Below, piece after piece: positions 1 through 14,012 of a stretch of 64,000 nt of DNA; within the stretch, counting starts at the first letter, position 1; every line of letters starts with the position of its first letter. The stretch spans positions 18,159,608-18,223,607 of the forward strand of contig NC_088299.1 in NCBI RefSeq assembly GCF_032854445.1, read 5' to 3'. The DNA is from Liolophura sinensis. Taxonomy: Eukaryota; Mollusca; Polyplacophora; Chitonida; Chitonidae. Both the position numbers and the translations under genes were made by a program. The notes under the pieces were generated by a model, which had not been told where the DNA came from, did not search any database, and saw nothing but the letters and a program-made list of their open reading frames with translations.

Positions 1-1307
1 AAATACCTTCCTAAATTTACAAGAATCTACAGGCTTGTCCCTCAGGAAACTTAACTCCTCTCCCTTTACAGCTCTGACACTGGAAGCAGGAACCACCTAA
101 CCCTCCGCCTCCCCCTCAATTTATAGACTGGCCAGACTCCTCATGCAGGGAGGCCGGCATGACCTCAGCACCTCTGCCACATATACCAGAGTCTTTACTC
201 AAAACAGGTGATCCTTCCTATCATTTTCTGATCAGCAACAAAAGTCAGATCATGTCAGCTTCTCCATCATGTGCCCACCCACCAACTGAAATGTTAATTA
301 AATTGATAGTTTAGGATGTACACTGATGGAATTGATTAGATTATGAAGTGTAAATTGCTGGAAAATTTAGAAGTAGTCTTTTATAGATTTCAAAAGTGGT
401 GAAGATTGCTAACATGGAAATATACTGTTAATTATTTAGTGTCTCAGATACAAATTAATTGAATGAAACCTTATATCTGTATGGTCTCCATGGAGTAAAC
501 GTGGTTTCAGTTTCCCGTAAGTGGAAATTATAAGACATCACACTCACTGACTACCCCTTCCCCACAAAAAAAATAATGAAAATCGAAGTGAACTGTGGTA
601 ATTAAAACCAAAGGCATGACAACTTTGAAAGTGTGGACTGTAGGCCAAAATCACAAATGTTTAAAGCATTATTACATTATTACAAATCAACCGTTGAGTT
701 TCATGCATATTTCATATCTGTCAGAACTAAGACATGCATCGTATGACGGGCAGAGAATAACACATACAAACTGACATGGGAAGAATTAAATCACTATACA
801 TGTAATATCAATAATGACTTAAATGAATTCATACCTCTGAAAAATTGAAACATTCACCCTTGTACATGTGGCCAGTGATTTAGCTATAATCATTTAACAA
901 TTGAACTTTGCCAAACACTCAGACTCCTCACTTTATGTGACGTGCGACATTCTATAAAAGCTTGATCACACAGTCCCAAACACACTGCGTTTTACGTGGG
1001 TGAAGGAGGTATTATACATCCTCGAAATTGCTCCAAAATCAAGTATTAACATGTACAGGACTTATCACAAATGCTGTACTTTAGAATTTTTGTTTTTTGG
1101 AAATAGATCATCATTCAACACACTCATCACGGAACTTTGCACAACAAAAAAAAAACAAACAAAAAACAAAGAAAAACAAGAAAACAAAAAAAAAAGCAAT
1201 GGCCGATAATAAAATGTTAGTGAGCAGGATGAGGAGATCATTAAATTCCATGAACACTTCCTGCATCTCAGAGCATGTACATTCATCAGCATCATATAGG
1301 ATTCGAA
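1..1307. other. No gene seen
   Basis: AT-rich unique-looking DNA with scattered stops in all frames; an A-rich stretch at 1146-1200 precedes the 16-bp array. Confidence 0.6.
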
Positions 1308-1633
1308 CATGCAGTTCTCAGCCTCAGCAGATCTCAGCCTCAGCAGTTCTCAGCCTCAGCAGTTCTCAGCCTCAGCAGTTCTCAGTCTCAGCAGTTCTCA
1401 GCCTCAGCAGTTCTCAGCCTCAGCAGTTCTCAGCCTCAGCAGTTCCCAGCTTCAGCAGCTCTCAGCCTCAGCAGTTCTCAGCCTCAGCAGCTCTCAGCCT
1501 CAGCAGTTCTCAACCTCAGCAGCTCTCAGCCTCAGCAGCTCTCAGCCTCAGCAGTTCTCAGCCTCAGCAGTTCTCAGCCTCAGCAGCTCTCAGCCTCAGC
1601 AGCTCTCAGCCTCAGCAGTTCTCAGCCTCATCT
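1308..1633. repeat. 16-bp minisatellite x20 (CAGCCTCAGCAGTTCT)
   Basis: Tandem units with small changes (CAGCTCT, CAACCTC). Because 16 is not a multiple of 3 and the unit lacks stops, all three plus-strand frames are open and each encodes the same 16-residue cycle (SASAVLSLSSSQPQQF). An A-rich tract lies before it at 1146-1200. I do not call it a gene. Confidence 0.95.
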
Positions 1634-2822
1634 ATCATGACTGGGAGGAGGATATCCAGAAGGAGGACAATAGCTAGAAGCGTGATGACAAGGTGCACCA
1701 CTCATTTCTACATAAACACCTCATTCTTACACAAAATGGCTGCAAGGTCTCTGAATGAGAAGGATGAAGAGTGTTGTTAACAAGTTGACCTCATACTTAA
1801 ACCCCTAGGAAAAATATGGTGCACTATACATGTAAGCACTCCTCCTGCTGGGGAAGAGCTAGAGCTTATGTCTGAAATGTTGCTCACAATACTTATATCC
1901 AAATGTTCAAGTATATGCACATGTAGCTTCACGCCACTCAGCTTACGTCGATCCAGACACGGATCTTTGTCATGTTACATTTATACACCTGGCAACATAC
2001 TATTCACACAGACAAATGACGTTGTACATGTTCATCTACTTATTTGACTGTTCTTACTCAAGACTTTTAAACTTATATGATGCCAGTATTAAAGTTATAG
2101 GGAGGATGAAGCCAGCTGCCAAGTGTAAACCACTGACCTTTGGTAACTACGAAAAAACTATTTTAACCTTGACATAAAAGACAAGTGATGTTCAAAAGTT
2201 TAACTGCCCAGTCACATGAGTCTCACTGACCGCTTATTGTCTTCCAAGGTGAGAGGGGAAGAAGCAACAAATTCCTTGTCCAAGACTGGTTTTGAACTCT
2301 CACCTAAAATGTCCTATTTATGTGTACATGAATATATATACATGCAATCATAAATTTGTGTTGTTCTATATATAAATGAATGCATGAAGAAACTGTAGAT
2401 AAATCTGCCATGTGTTGTAATAAGAAACAGTGATGCAGTACAGACAAAGTTCAAATGGAGAGAGCAGTATCAACAGGATGGCAGTCGGATAGTCTGCGCA
2501 TCCATCATTCTCTGCCTGAACTGTAAACAATTACCTCAGCTAAAAACAATATGTCAGTGCTGACATTAGTCAGCTGGTAGGTTACCCCAGGGGTAGATGA
2601 ACTCACTCAAGGAGTAGGAGGGTTATCCCATGGATACATGACCTTGATCAGGATGGCCTAGCACAGGGAACAGTTAGAGGATGACATGAATTTCTGTTGA
2701 GTAATAAAACTAATGTAAGCTTACCCAATGAGGCTGCAGATAAAACCAATTCATTCAAATGGTACATAGCAGATAGGAGTTACATCTATATGATAAACTC
2801 CATGAAGTTTGCTTGTTATCAA

Positions 2823-2941
2823 TTTATTTATTTATTTATTTGGCGTTTTACACAGTACTCAAGAATATTTCACTCACACGCCAGCAATCAGCATTATGAT
2901 GGGTGAAACAATGAGCATAGCCTGGGGAGAAACCCAGCATT
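2823..2941 (-). mobile_element. SINE fragment (tail and body)
   Basis: Contains TTTATTTATTTATTTGGCGT, ACTCAAGAATATTTCACTC and CAGCATTATGATGGGTG, matching the tail half of the complete element at 23443-23711. The tRNA head is missing. Confidence 0.85.
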
Positions 2942-3316
2942 ATCAATTGTCTTTATATATTAGCTGTAAGCATATGACATAATACTTGAGCTAATACTTG
3001 AGCTGTCTGATTAAGTGAGAGCATTTTGCCCGTTCTCTGTTAAGCTCTTGAGGTCACAGTTCAATCTGGGCTATTTAATTACAACAGCACAAATCAGCTG
3101 AAAATAAACCTCTGCATGATGAAAAACTGCAGATAATGCCTCACTGTCATCAAAAATAGCTTTGTGATCGCCTTTATATAAAAGCACCTCATTTTTGTTT
3201 TTGCACCTGTTATGCTACATGAGTAACCATTCAGTGGCACTAATTACCCTATCTATTTACATACATGTATATCACTATATCTGAAAAGGTGACAATTTCA
3301 ATCTGCCACCCCCAAA

Positions 3317-3340
3317 CACCCCCCCCCCCCCCGCCCCCCA
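3317..3340. repeat. Poly-C tract
   Basis: A run of about 14 C, one G, then six more C. Confidence 0.9.
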
Positions 3341-5470
3341 ATTATTAGGGAATTTACGGTCTTATCCTGAGGCATTTACAGCACAGACTTGTAGACTTGT
3401 TCTACAAGTGTTAAACTTGTAAAGGCTGGGCCTTATTAGCATATGACCTTACAGAGGCTGAGGTATGTAAGGAATGGTAGACAACAGGGTCAAGGATTTG
3501 CCCCAAGATTTTCTTGTCCAGACAAGAGCCACAGGCATATTACCACCACGGTAATATACAGACAGTAGACAGAATGCTGACACATCCATTCAATCCCACA
3601 GACTATAGTGGTTTTAACCGACTGCTTTATAATATGATACGTTATCGGGTACCACACCAATCATCAACATCCTAAGTACTTCTGTTCAGTGAAGAGTTTT
3701 GCAGATTCTCATGTAGACACACAATTTACACAAGTAAAGTTAATTTTATTCACCCATGACCATAAAGATGAACTCAGTAAATGTCATCAATGATATACGA
3801 TATCAATAAGGTCCACACAGTCTTCCATACATGTACATTAAACATACCGCATTTAATTCAGTGAAAAAGAAAATCTAAAAACGTGTGTAAATTAAATCAA
3901 TATATTTTCAGTTTTGATGTTTTTTGTAATGATGCTTATTTCTTTTAACACTTCTTTACCTTTAAGCATATAATGTTATATCAGTTTTAAATGCATCTTC
4001 AACAATTACCATGGACAACATTCAATCGAATGATACAGGCAGTTTAATTGCCAGAACAGATGATTTATTTCACAATGTGATGCTTCTGTTTCAATGTCAC
4101 CTTGATGCTGCCAATTTTTTTTACATTTATATACACACGTATGGAATGAGTTTAAATGGCTGTTAAAAATGATAGGCTGTAAAAATGATAGCTGTAATTT
4201 CTGAAATTAATTTGAGCTAAAATATAATAATACAAGAATATGATATAAGAAAAACGCTCTACACACCCAGACTGTGAGAATTACCACTAGATACATGCAG
4301 TACGACAAAATACCATTACAGCCATAATTTCCGATACTGATTTGTGGTGTGGGAATATAATCGCTGTGAGAAGTCACTGAAATTTACATGGCCACGCTGT
4401 CACAAATAAAAGCTGTCTGCCATGTTTATAAGGATGAGAATGCAGTATACTTGTGGCCACTTAAACAGGATGCTCTCGTCTAAACTCGGTTAACCAGGAT
4501 AAGAAAGAGGCAACAGGGATTGGATTTTAATCTCTACCGCAATCTCAAGGAGAGTACAGCCTGGACCTCACATGTGAACTATTCAACCAGAAGCCAACTG
4601 CTGTTATTCTTCTACCTTTTTCCCTATTTGCAAAGGCATATTTATTCAAGCACATTCAGAAATCATTATTGTGTGTTGACTTATAAAACTGTACCTTTTG
4701 TGAAGCCCTGAAACTGGTCATTCCAACTAAGGTAGCTTTCTCTCCAAAATCAAACCCAAAAAAAAATGCATAAACTACGCTAAAAGCGTTTCCAAATATG
4801 CGAAAAGGTTCAGGAATTAGGGTCTTTAAAACCATAGTTATAACAAAAATAATAAATATGATTTAATGATTTTGACTTTGACTGTAAAATTCATGCACCA
4901 CTTGTCAAACAATATAACATAATATAAAAACTCTACAGAAATAATTATGATGAATGTACACCAATTTAGAAGTTACTCATTCTAACCTGAAGATTAACAT
5001 CCATAAGCTGTAGTAAAGAAAACTGGTGTATCTGTACAAGTATCAGTGCTGTCAGCTTACACAGGTATAGGCGTGCTGCACGCACTGATGAGTTCATCAG
5101 TAAAGGATGCAAAGCAGCTTTTGTGCCTTTCATCGAGTTAACAGCATGAGCCGCTTTGTTGGGCCATTGAGTACCATTATCTTCAGGCATGAATTAAAGC
5201 AATATGCCCGAGTACAAATACCTCATTTCTACTTACATCTTACATAATGAATTGTGTGTTGTAGAAGAGTGCAGCATGAGGTCTAGGTGTACTCCTCTAG
5301 GCAATGTAAGGTGTGCATACACAAATACTGTACCCTTAAAGTACACCTTCCTTAAACCGATATGGCGCACCTCATGCACATTTTCCGGGCTGCATTATAG
5401 AAAAAAAAAAATTCTTGGTACTGTTTGAAGTCCAATGACTGAAACATATGAATGCAGCTTAATATTATAG

Positions 5471-5612
5471 TCTCCCCTCCAGCCGTAGGTAAGAAGGTTT
5501 GGTAGGACGGTCTTGGCATTACCCTGGGCTCTCCCTGGCTTCCTTCAACCATAATATTGGCCACCATCGCATAAGTGAAGTACTCGTAAAACACCTAACA
5601 AATAAATAAATA
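5471..5612 (+). mobile_element. SINE fragment, opposite orientation
   Basis: Reads in the other direction: CCATAATATTGGCCACCATC, AAGTGAAGTACTCGTAAAAC and an AAATAAATAAATA tail. Lacks the tRNA head. Confidence 0.82.
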
Positions 5613-5733
5613 TTATAGTAGTTGTGATGATGACTTTGTGGATCTCATCAGCAGGCCGTTTATTAGTGAATGATTAAAGCGCTGGCTCCGCAGGACTCTC
5701 AGGCCCCTGACCAATGAGGTCATGTTAGAATCA

Positions 5734-5812
5734 AAATGTGCCAGGTTTGGTTGTGCAGAGATGTGCCAGGTTTGGTTGTGCAGGGATGTGCCAGGTTCGG
5801 TTGTGCAGGGGT
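5734..5812. repeat. 25-bp tandem repeat x3
   Basis: Three copies of ATGTGCCAGGTTTGGTTGTG plus CAGAG, with one T to C change in the third. Confidence 0.9.
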
Positions 5813-6189
5813 ATATCATAAGTTTGTCAGGTGCATGTGTACGTGAAGAAGGGAGGAACAATAGTTCAGTAAGACCACACAAGTTCCCACCATAAAGTCG
5901 GGGACACAGTAGATGGATTTTGTACAGTCATATTTTGTGAATTTCTAAAATCTGCCTAGTGTGTCCATGCCAGAGATGGCATATTTCTCAGGCCATCTTG
6001 TTCGCCCCAAAATTTGCTTGTATCGAAGAAGATGTTAGCGAAGAAATATGCTGGCGATTTCACCACTCTGTCTGTTTCAGCGAATTTTGGCGATTAAGCT
6101 TACCAATCAAACAAAACACCGAATTGTGTTGAATTTTGTTTATGTTACATGGTTTACTAGATCACATTACATAACCTAACAACCAATGG

Positions 6190-7060
6190 AAAAATCTGCC
6201 CAGTGTGTCTGCAACTATGCAACCAAGTTCATCACTACAAGCAACAAAATCTGCCCAGTGTGTCTGCAACTATGCAACCAAGTTCATCACTATAAGTCAC
6301 AAAATCTGCCCAGTGTGTCTGCAACTATGCAACCAAGTTCATCACTACAAGCGACTAAGTGTGTCTGCAACTATGCAACCAAGTTCATCACTACAAGCGA
6401 CTAAGTGTGTCTGCAACTATGCAACCAAGTTCATCACTACAAGCGACTAAGTGTGTCTGCAACTATGCAACCAAGTTCATCACTACAAGCGACTAAGTGT
6501 GTCTGCAACTATGCAACCAAGTTCATCACTATAAGTCACAAAATCTGCCCAGTGTGTCTGCAACTATGCAACCAAGTTCATCACTATAAGTCACAAAATC
6601 TGCCCAGTGTGTCTGCAACTATGCAACCAAGTTCATCACTATAAGTCACAAAATCTGCCCAGTGTGTCTGCAACTAAGCAACCAAGTTCATCACTACAAG
6701 CGACTAAGTGTGTCTGCAACTATGCAACCAAGTTCATCACTACAAGCGACTAAGTGTGTCTGCAACTATGCAACCAAGTTCATCACTACAAGCGACTAAG
6801 TGTGTCTGCAACTATGCAACCAAGTTCATCACTACAAGCGACTAAGTGTGTCTGCAACTATGCAACCAAGTTCATCACTATAAGTCACAAAATCTGCCCA
6901 GTGTGTCTGCAACTATGCAACCAAGTTCATCACTACAAGTCACAAAATCTGCCTAGTGTGTCTGCAACTATGCAACCAAGTTCATCACTATAAGTCACAA
7001 AATCTGCCTAGTGTGTCTGCAACTATGCAACCAAGTTCATCACTACAAGTGACAAAGTCC
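6190..7060. repeat. 46/55-bp minisatellite with 349-bp higher-order repeat
   Basis: Long units (55 bp, with AAAATCTGCCCAG) and short units (46 bp, GCGACTAAGTGTG) share GTCTGCAACTATGCAACCAA. Order is three long, four short, three long, four short, three long. The two 79-codon frames at 6405 and 6754 are identical and 349 bp apart, which is 3x55 + 4x46. Confidence 0.93.
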
Positions 7061-10000
7061 GCCTAGTGTGTCCCTGGCTTAAAGCTCAGGCTGAGAATGC
7101 ATTGAACACAAAGCAATCAACTCAAAAACTTTTCAAATTTTTAAAAGATTTTAATCATAATATATGTCTTTGTTATGTACTATTTCAGAACTTTTCAGCC
7201 TTCAATCTAGAAACTTCATCCATTCATATATCATATTACTGGAGATTTCAATACTCACATGGCTCATTTAACACACAGTATTTGATGTGACATGAAATGC
7301 ATGTCTGAGAAAAATGTTCTGCAGCAGATATGTCAGTAACCAGACCCACCACATGCAACCCTTCTCAGTCTACCCGCCCCCCCTCCCCAACACACACACC
7401 CTGGGAGCACGCCTTTGCCAGTGTGAACCTCTTTCCGGTGTCACACCTTAGAGCTGCTCAGAGACACCTACATGTACATCGACTGGCTTAATGTGCTGTG
7501 TGACATGTACTAATGTGTCAATCCTAGTACGTCACAGCATGATCAAGAGTGTGAAACTGAAGGGATAAGTAGTGTACATCCTGTTTTCTTACATCTCTCT
7601 TAGTACGGTACAACCATTTTACCACACAATAAAAAATCTGATCAAGTTTAAGGCCACATCATTTTTATTTTGTGCTTTAAGAACCTCCCCCTCCCCCCCC
7701 CCTCAATCCAAGAATGGACTAAATATAAAACTACAGGAAATCCAAATTTGTTACTGCCCAATCTCTATAAAGATGTTTTATAGGACTTTCCTATACATCA
7801 CGGCTTTTCAATCACATAAATGTGTCCCTAACAGGAACAATCCCAGGGACAGTCACAATTCCCATAAATTAGATGATTTTTCATTTTTATTTTTGTTTTC
7901 ATACCCCTCTCCAAGACTGAAAGATTCATCCTGCATTGCCTGCCAGTGTGAAGCAAAAAGTCAACTTGCTGTGGCATACTGAAATCATATTTTTGATAAC
8001 AATACTCAGTATTTCAGAGCACTATGTTGAGCCACAGACAAAACATGGAGTGCCAAAAAAATGATACCAATACTCAGTATTTAAAGAGCACTATATTGGG
8101 TCAGAGCTAACATGTAAAGCGTCAAAAAATTATACCAATATTCACAGTTACACTGATTTTGGTCAATGCAAAACTGATTGGTTATAACTGTACTTCTACC
8201 ACACCAACATATGCAAGTATTATATCGCAACATCAAAATATTTCATACCGAAATATAAGACAGATCATCTAAATTAAACAACAGTCATTCTTTGATATAT
8301 TACATGTCAGAAGTTCAAGCTGACTGTCCTGGCTCACACAAACACTTACATTTACAGTATACAATATTAGGCTCACAATATTTGCTGGTTCCAGCCCAAG
8401 GGAAGCCATCACCCATTGTCAATGCAACTTTTGCACATTCCTTGCTCGGCAAATAAAGAGTTAGAGCGTGTGCTCTGATTGTTCAGTACTCATTAACAGC
8501 TCACCTTCATAAAATCATTTCCTCTTTGTAAACCAAGTGAACATACAGTGTGCCTTAACTCAGAGATGATGTGTTTTATGAAAAAATTTCAAGAATTCTG
8601 ACATACAAAGTTTTATGGAAGTGAACCCTGATGGTGATGTCATACGTCTGGTGTCTTCAGCTATAAATTAATAAAAATCTTTAGACAGCACCATAAACAC
8701 ATCTCTGTGTGTAAGGCAACACTATAAACACATGTCTGTCTGTAAGGCAGCACTATAAACATGTCTAACTGTAAGGCAGCACTATAAATACATGTCTGTC
8801 TGTAAGGCAGCACTATAAACACATGTCTGTCTGCAAGACACCACTATAAACATATGTCTGTCTGTAAGGCAGCACTATAAACACGTCTGTCTGCAAGGCA
8901 GCATTATAAACACATGTCTGTCTGTAAGGCAGCAGTATAAACACATGTCTCTCTGTAAGGCAGCATTATAAACACATGTCTGTCTACAAGGGAACATTAT
9001 AAACACATGTCTGTCTGCAAGGCAGCACTATAAACACATGTCTGTCTGCAAGGCAGCACTATAAAGACACGTCTGTCTGTAAGGCAGCACTATAAACATG
9101 TCTATCTGTAAGGCAGCACAATAAACACGTCAATCTGTAAAGCAGCACTATAAAGACATGTCTGTCTGTAAGGCAGCACTATAAACACATGTCTGTCTGT
9201 AAGGCATCACTATAAACACATGTCTATCTGCAGTGGGATATTCCTACAGTGGATGAGTGCATATATTGTCAAACAGACACTCGGCTAATAAACATGTATG
9301 ACCAGAGCAAAGAACTTACTGTAGACAAGATTTTTATATCTTCTTCATGTATTAAGATGGTATACAAGAACCACAGATAATTTCAGTTCAACTTTGTTTT
9401 GTGTGTATGCAGAGAGAATAAAAGTAGCCTAGTACAACTGATGTGAAATTCTTACCGACTATATATAGTGCTCCCTGGATAAAATACATTCATAAAGGAT
9501 TTGGGGAAATAATCATGGAGGAAAGGCAAATAAGATTACTTTAAGCCTTAAAGATTTCTATTCTATTTAAAATTTTTACTTTGCTCATTTAATATATACA
9601 TTGCCTTATTATTCCTGCAGTACAGGAAGTACCTTGATTCTCTTCTGCAGACTTTTCTCACAGAAAAACATCATCGAGCCAGCAGTTGTGCGTGCAAAAT
9701 AGCGCTAAAAGAGGCCCAATTTTTCAAAGCTATGCCTCGGGGACACACCCCTATAAAGTTTATAGGATTCAGCACAATCAAGCATGACCCAAATCATTAT
9801 ATCATCCATTATGATGCATGACATTGCCTTACCATAATGTTAGATGCTCACTGGTAAATAGACTAGGTAAATATGCATCTACATATAGATATTCACACAT
9901 ACGTGTAGTCTACAAAAGGTTACTGATTTTATTAAAGTACTTCAACGTTAACTTCATGTACTACAATTTATGGTATCCTATACCATATCCTAACTGGTAT

Positions 10001-10135
10001 ACAATATATGTAGTATTTATGACTAAACAGCCAGTATTAGGGTTATTGTAGTTTAGTCTGCAATGTTAGGGGAAAAAATATGGTCCTACAATTTCCCTCA
10101 GTCAAATTACCTGAGAACAATGTTCTATATAGTCT
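7061..10135. other. No gene seen apart from the 31-bp array
   Basis: 7061-8684 and 9234-10135 are AT-rich with no supportable exon. The 136-codon frame at 7572-7982 is low-complexity and shows no family features. Confidence 0.6.
8685..9233. repeat. 31-bp minisatellite x17
   Basis: Unit contains AAGGCAGCACTATAAACACA followed by TGTCTGTCTGT. Imperfect copies, mostly substitutions and short deletions. Confidence 0.93.
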
Positions 10136-10998
10136 TAATTCTTCACTGTGTAATGCAGACAAATGCTTGCCATACACAATTCTTCACTGTGTAATGCAGA
10201 CAAATGCTTGCCATACACAATTCTTCACTGTGTAATGCAGACAAATGCTTGCCATACACAATTCTTCACTGTGTAATGCAGACAAATGCTTGCCATACAC
10301 AATTCTTCACTGTGTAATGCAGACAAATGCTTGCCATACACAATTCTTCACCGTGCAATGCAGACAAATGCTTGCCCTACACAATTCTTCACTTTGTAAT
10401 GCAGACAAATGCTTGCCATACACACTTCTTCACTGTGTAATGCAGACAAATACTTGCCATACACACTTCTTCACTGTGTAATGCGTACAAATGCTTGCCA
10501 TACACAATTCTTCACTGTGCAATGCAGACAAATGCTTGCCATACACAATTCTTCACTGTCTAATGCATACAAATGCTTGCCATACACAATTCTTCACTTT
10601 GTAATGCAGACAAATGCTTGCCATACACAATTCTTCACTGTGTAATGCGAACAAATGCTTGCCATACACAATTCTTCACTGTGTAATGCAGACAAATGCT
10701 TGCCATAGACAATTCTTCATTGTGTAATGCAGACAAATGCTTGCCATACACAATTCTTCACTGTCTAATGCATACAAATGCTTGCCATACACAATTCTTC
10801 ACTGTCTAATGCATACAAATGCTTGCCATAGACAATTCTTCACTGTGTAATGCAGACAAATGCTTGCCATAGACAATTCTTCATTGTGTAATGCAGACAA
10901 ATGCTTGCCATACACAATTCTTCACTGTCTAATGCATACAAATGCTTGCCATACACAATTCTTCACTGTGTAATGCAGACAAATGCTTGCCATACACC
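10136..10998. repeat. 41-bp minisatellite x21
   Basis: Unit: AATTCTTCACTGTGTAATGC then AGACAAATGCTTGCCATACAC. Very homogeneous, suggesting recent expansion or gene conversion. Open frames are repeat artefacts. Confidence 0.95.
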
Positions 10999-11267
10999 GC
11001 TGTAAACTTATTCCTATAGCAGTACATTAGTTGTTTTCCCTTTCACTTGGGTATATGTCTGTAGCAGTACATTAGTTTTCTTCCTTTCACTTTATTTATA
11101 TGAGTATCTATCATTCTGGAAATGTGTATCATTCCAGAGTTTTTGCTGACTTGGCTAAGATTTAGGTTTTAATTGAGATTCATAGAAACAGTAATTAAAC
11201 CGATGTTCACGCAAAACATTTGCAGCGATGAAATACGCATTAACATGCCATTCCTCTGAGACTGCGA

Positions 11268-11348
11268 CATGCAACGTAAACATGCTCAGCGACATGCAAC
11301 GTAAACATGCTCAGCGACATGCAACGTAAACATGCTCAGCGACATGCA
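11268..11348. repeat. 25-bp tandem repeat x3
   Basis: Three near-perfect copies of GCGACATGCAACGTAAACAT plus GCTCA. Confidence 0.92.
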
Positions 11349-11606
11349 CTACTGAACCTGACTAATTGGATCTAATTTCTCGCAGACTTGTCACGGGATA
11401 TCATATTCTGCTTGTGTTCATTTATCAGATATAGCGTATATCTTTTAAAGAAATCTCTTGTTAGTACGCAGGTATATGTATACAGTCTATGGACGTGTAC
11501 ATACACTGTATATCTGATAACTTGAAAGCAACACCTGACTCTGTATGCATGTACACACTAATAAAACATTGTTTATTACAACTTTGCAGGTATAATATGA
11601 CTTTGT

Positions 11607-11805
11607 ATTTATTTATGTATTTATTTATCTGATTGGTGTTTTACGCTGTACTCAAGAATATTTCATTTATATGATGCGGCCAGCATTATGGTGGGCGGGA
11701 ACTGGGCAGAGCCCAGGGGAGGAAATTCCCAGCATGTTGCTGACAGACTTTCTTATTTACTGCAAAAGAGGAAGCCAGCATGAGCTGGACTTGAACTCAC
11801 ATATG
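11607..11805 (-). mobile_element. SINE, partial
   Basis: Contains GATTGGTGTTTTACGCTGTA, CAGCATTATGGTGGGCGGGA, GGAAGCCAGCATGAGCTGGA and CTTGAACTCA; only the outer end of the tRNA head is missing. Confidence 0.88.
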
Positions 11806-12458
11806 ACTTTGTAAAACAAACACATATAACTTACCCCTAACTGTTATTTATATGCTCTGATATATTAACAGTGCTGAACAATTTAGTGTTCATCAGCAAA
11901 GCAGCTGGACATACAATGTACATGCAGAAAACCTTCAAACTTTTTGAGCTCTGAAGTACTTTTTTCAGTTGAATTTATGCACACAATTATTACAAAAATG
12001 ATGTTGAAAATGGTTTATTTGAGTCAGTAAAGATGGAAGTCTCATAACATAATTTTCTACTTTTCTCGATGTTTCAAAATACTGATCGCAGAGACAGCTG
12101 AAAAGGTTTAGGACACACATGTATGTAAATCAAACATCCACCTTTATCACACATATATTAACACACATACACTGTACATGTATATTTATCTTGTACATTT
12201 ATGTTATCAATCTCTGATTTTTGGTCATAATGTTAAGGAATAGCTTCAGTAAAGAGCAAACACTTCAATTTAACAGAAAAGTAATCCTTTTAAAGTATGA
12301 AAACTTAATTTCAATTCAAGAAATATTTGCTCAATTTTGTAACAATTAAGAATTCAGCAAATCAGAGATTCTTGTACAAACTGAAAACTGATTTATTGCA
12401 AAGATATTAAATTTTCATTGTTTACAACTTTATATACATTCTAATAACCTTAAGAAAT

Positions 12459-12492
12459 ATTTATTTATTGATTTGATTGGTGTTTTAGATGG
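12459..12492 (-). mobile_element. SINE tail fragment
   Basis: Short match TTTATTGATTTGATTGGTGT to the SINE tail only. Confidence 0.55.
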
Positions 12493-13405
12493 AATTTATG
12501 GACACAATTAGTCGCCACAAATTTTCTAGTTTTATGAGATACGTGAATTCCAACACATGTTCTGGGTTAATAGAATGTTCAGTGATCCAGAATACCATAG
12601 CTTTAACACAAGCACTCTCTTTAAATTAAAGTCCATCAGAACTGCTTCGTGTCATTTGTTTTTTCTCATGTTTGGGTTTAATTGCTTGTACATGTACATT
12701 TATATATTGACGAGAAAGCTTTTATACATACAGATTGTATGTCATGCATTAGTTGTCTGGAATTGATAAGTTGCTATTTAACCTTGGATGACAAGGCGAC
12801 GTGCCGCCAGCATGTGGAGTTGATAGTACCAGTGACCTCAGGCTATCTACCTGAGCAGTCAAGGGCATCATGCGGACACCACACTTATACTGGCATCAGT
12901 TTATGTTGAACGACAACCCATTTCCCAATGATCAGAATAACCACAAAGTATGTTTAATTAAAAAAATGAAATTCCAGCTAGACAAATTGCCTTCTGAAGC
13001 CATGCAAAGGTGATGACTTGGGGGAGGTTGTGTTTAGATGAAAGTATGATAGCTTTTTCTGTCAGGTGAACTTGGTTGCACGCAATCTACAGCAGAATAT
13101 AATGCATGCACTCAGATTAGTTGTCACCAGGAAACGTCTTAATACCACCAAATGGCAATTAAGTTACAAAAAACAGAAACATTTTACATCGTTCATATAC
13201 GCCTAATCTACAAACGAATGTGAGATTGTCAAAGATAAAAGTTTTACACAAATTAATCACATACATCCAAAGAAATACTTTAAATTTCAGGGAAATGGAT
13301 ACAATAGTTCCCACAGTATAGACCAAAGCACCATTATATGCATGGAGAGTGTTGTGGGTAAAGTATTGTAAATTGTCAAATAAATAAACATTGTCAATAA
13401 ATATC

Positions 13406-14012
13406 AGTTACCAGATGTGAGTCTGACAAATACAATATCCCATCAGGTTTGCATGGACAGATGTGAGTGTGACAAATACAAAATGCCATCAGGTTTGCAT
13501 GGACAGCTGTGAGTCTGACAAATACACTATCCCATCAGGTTTACATGGACAGGTGTGAGTCTGACAAATACAATATCCCATCAGGTTTGCATGGCCAGAT
13601 GTGAATGTGACAAATACAATATCCCATCAGGTTTGCATGGACAGATGTGAGTCTGACAAATACAAAATCCCATCAGGTTTACATGACCAGATGTGAGTGT
13701 GACAAATACAATATCCCATCAGGTTTGCATGGACAGATGTGAGTGCGACAAATACAAAATCCCATCAGGTTTGCATGGACAGCTGTGAGTGTGACAAATA
13801 CACTATCCCATCAGGTTTGCATGGACAGATGTGAGTGTGACAAATACAAAATGCCATCAGGTTTGCATGGCCAGATGTGAATGTGACAAATACAAAATGC
13901 CATCAGGTTTGCATGGTCAGATGTGAGTGTGACAAATACAAAATCCCATCAGGTTTGCATGGCCAGATGTGAGTGTGACAAATACAAAATCCCATCAGGT
14001 TTGCATGGACAA
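13406..14012. repeat. 46-bp minisatellite x13
   Basis: Unit: CAGATGTGAGTGTGACAAAT then ACAAAATCCCATCAGGTTTG and CATGGA. Each unit has a GTGAGT donor-like word on the plus strand, but no exon is recognisable nearby. Confidence 0.94.

Larger units (their letters stand above)
1634..6189. other. No gene seen; repeats only
   Basis: Short open frames (60-90 codons) without domain, start context or splice pattern. Holds two SINE fragments, a poly-C tract and a short 25-bp repeat, listed separately. Confidence 0.6.
10999..13405. other. No gene seen
   Basis: Contains the 25-bp x3 repeat and two SINE pieces. Nothing else recognised. Confidence 0.6.

Noticed and set aside
1097-1780. 227-codon Ser/Gln-rich frame
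   Set aside because: Produced by the stop-free 16-bp repeat; equivalent frames exist in the two other phases.
8685-10998. Regular direct repeats resembling a CRISPR array
   Set aside because: No unique spacers between repeats and a eukaryotic context; these are plain minisatellites.
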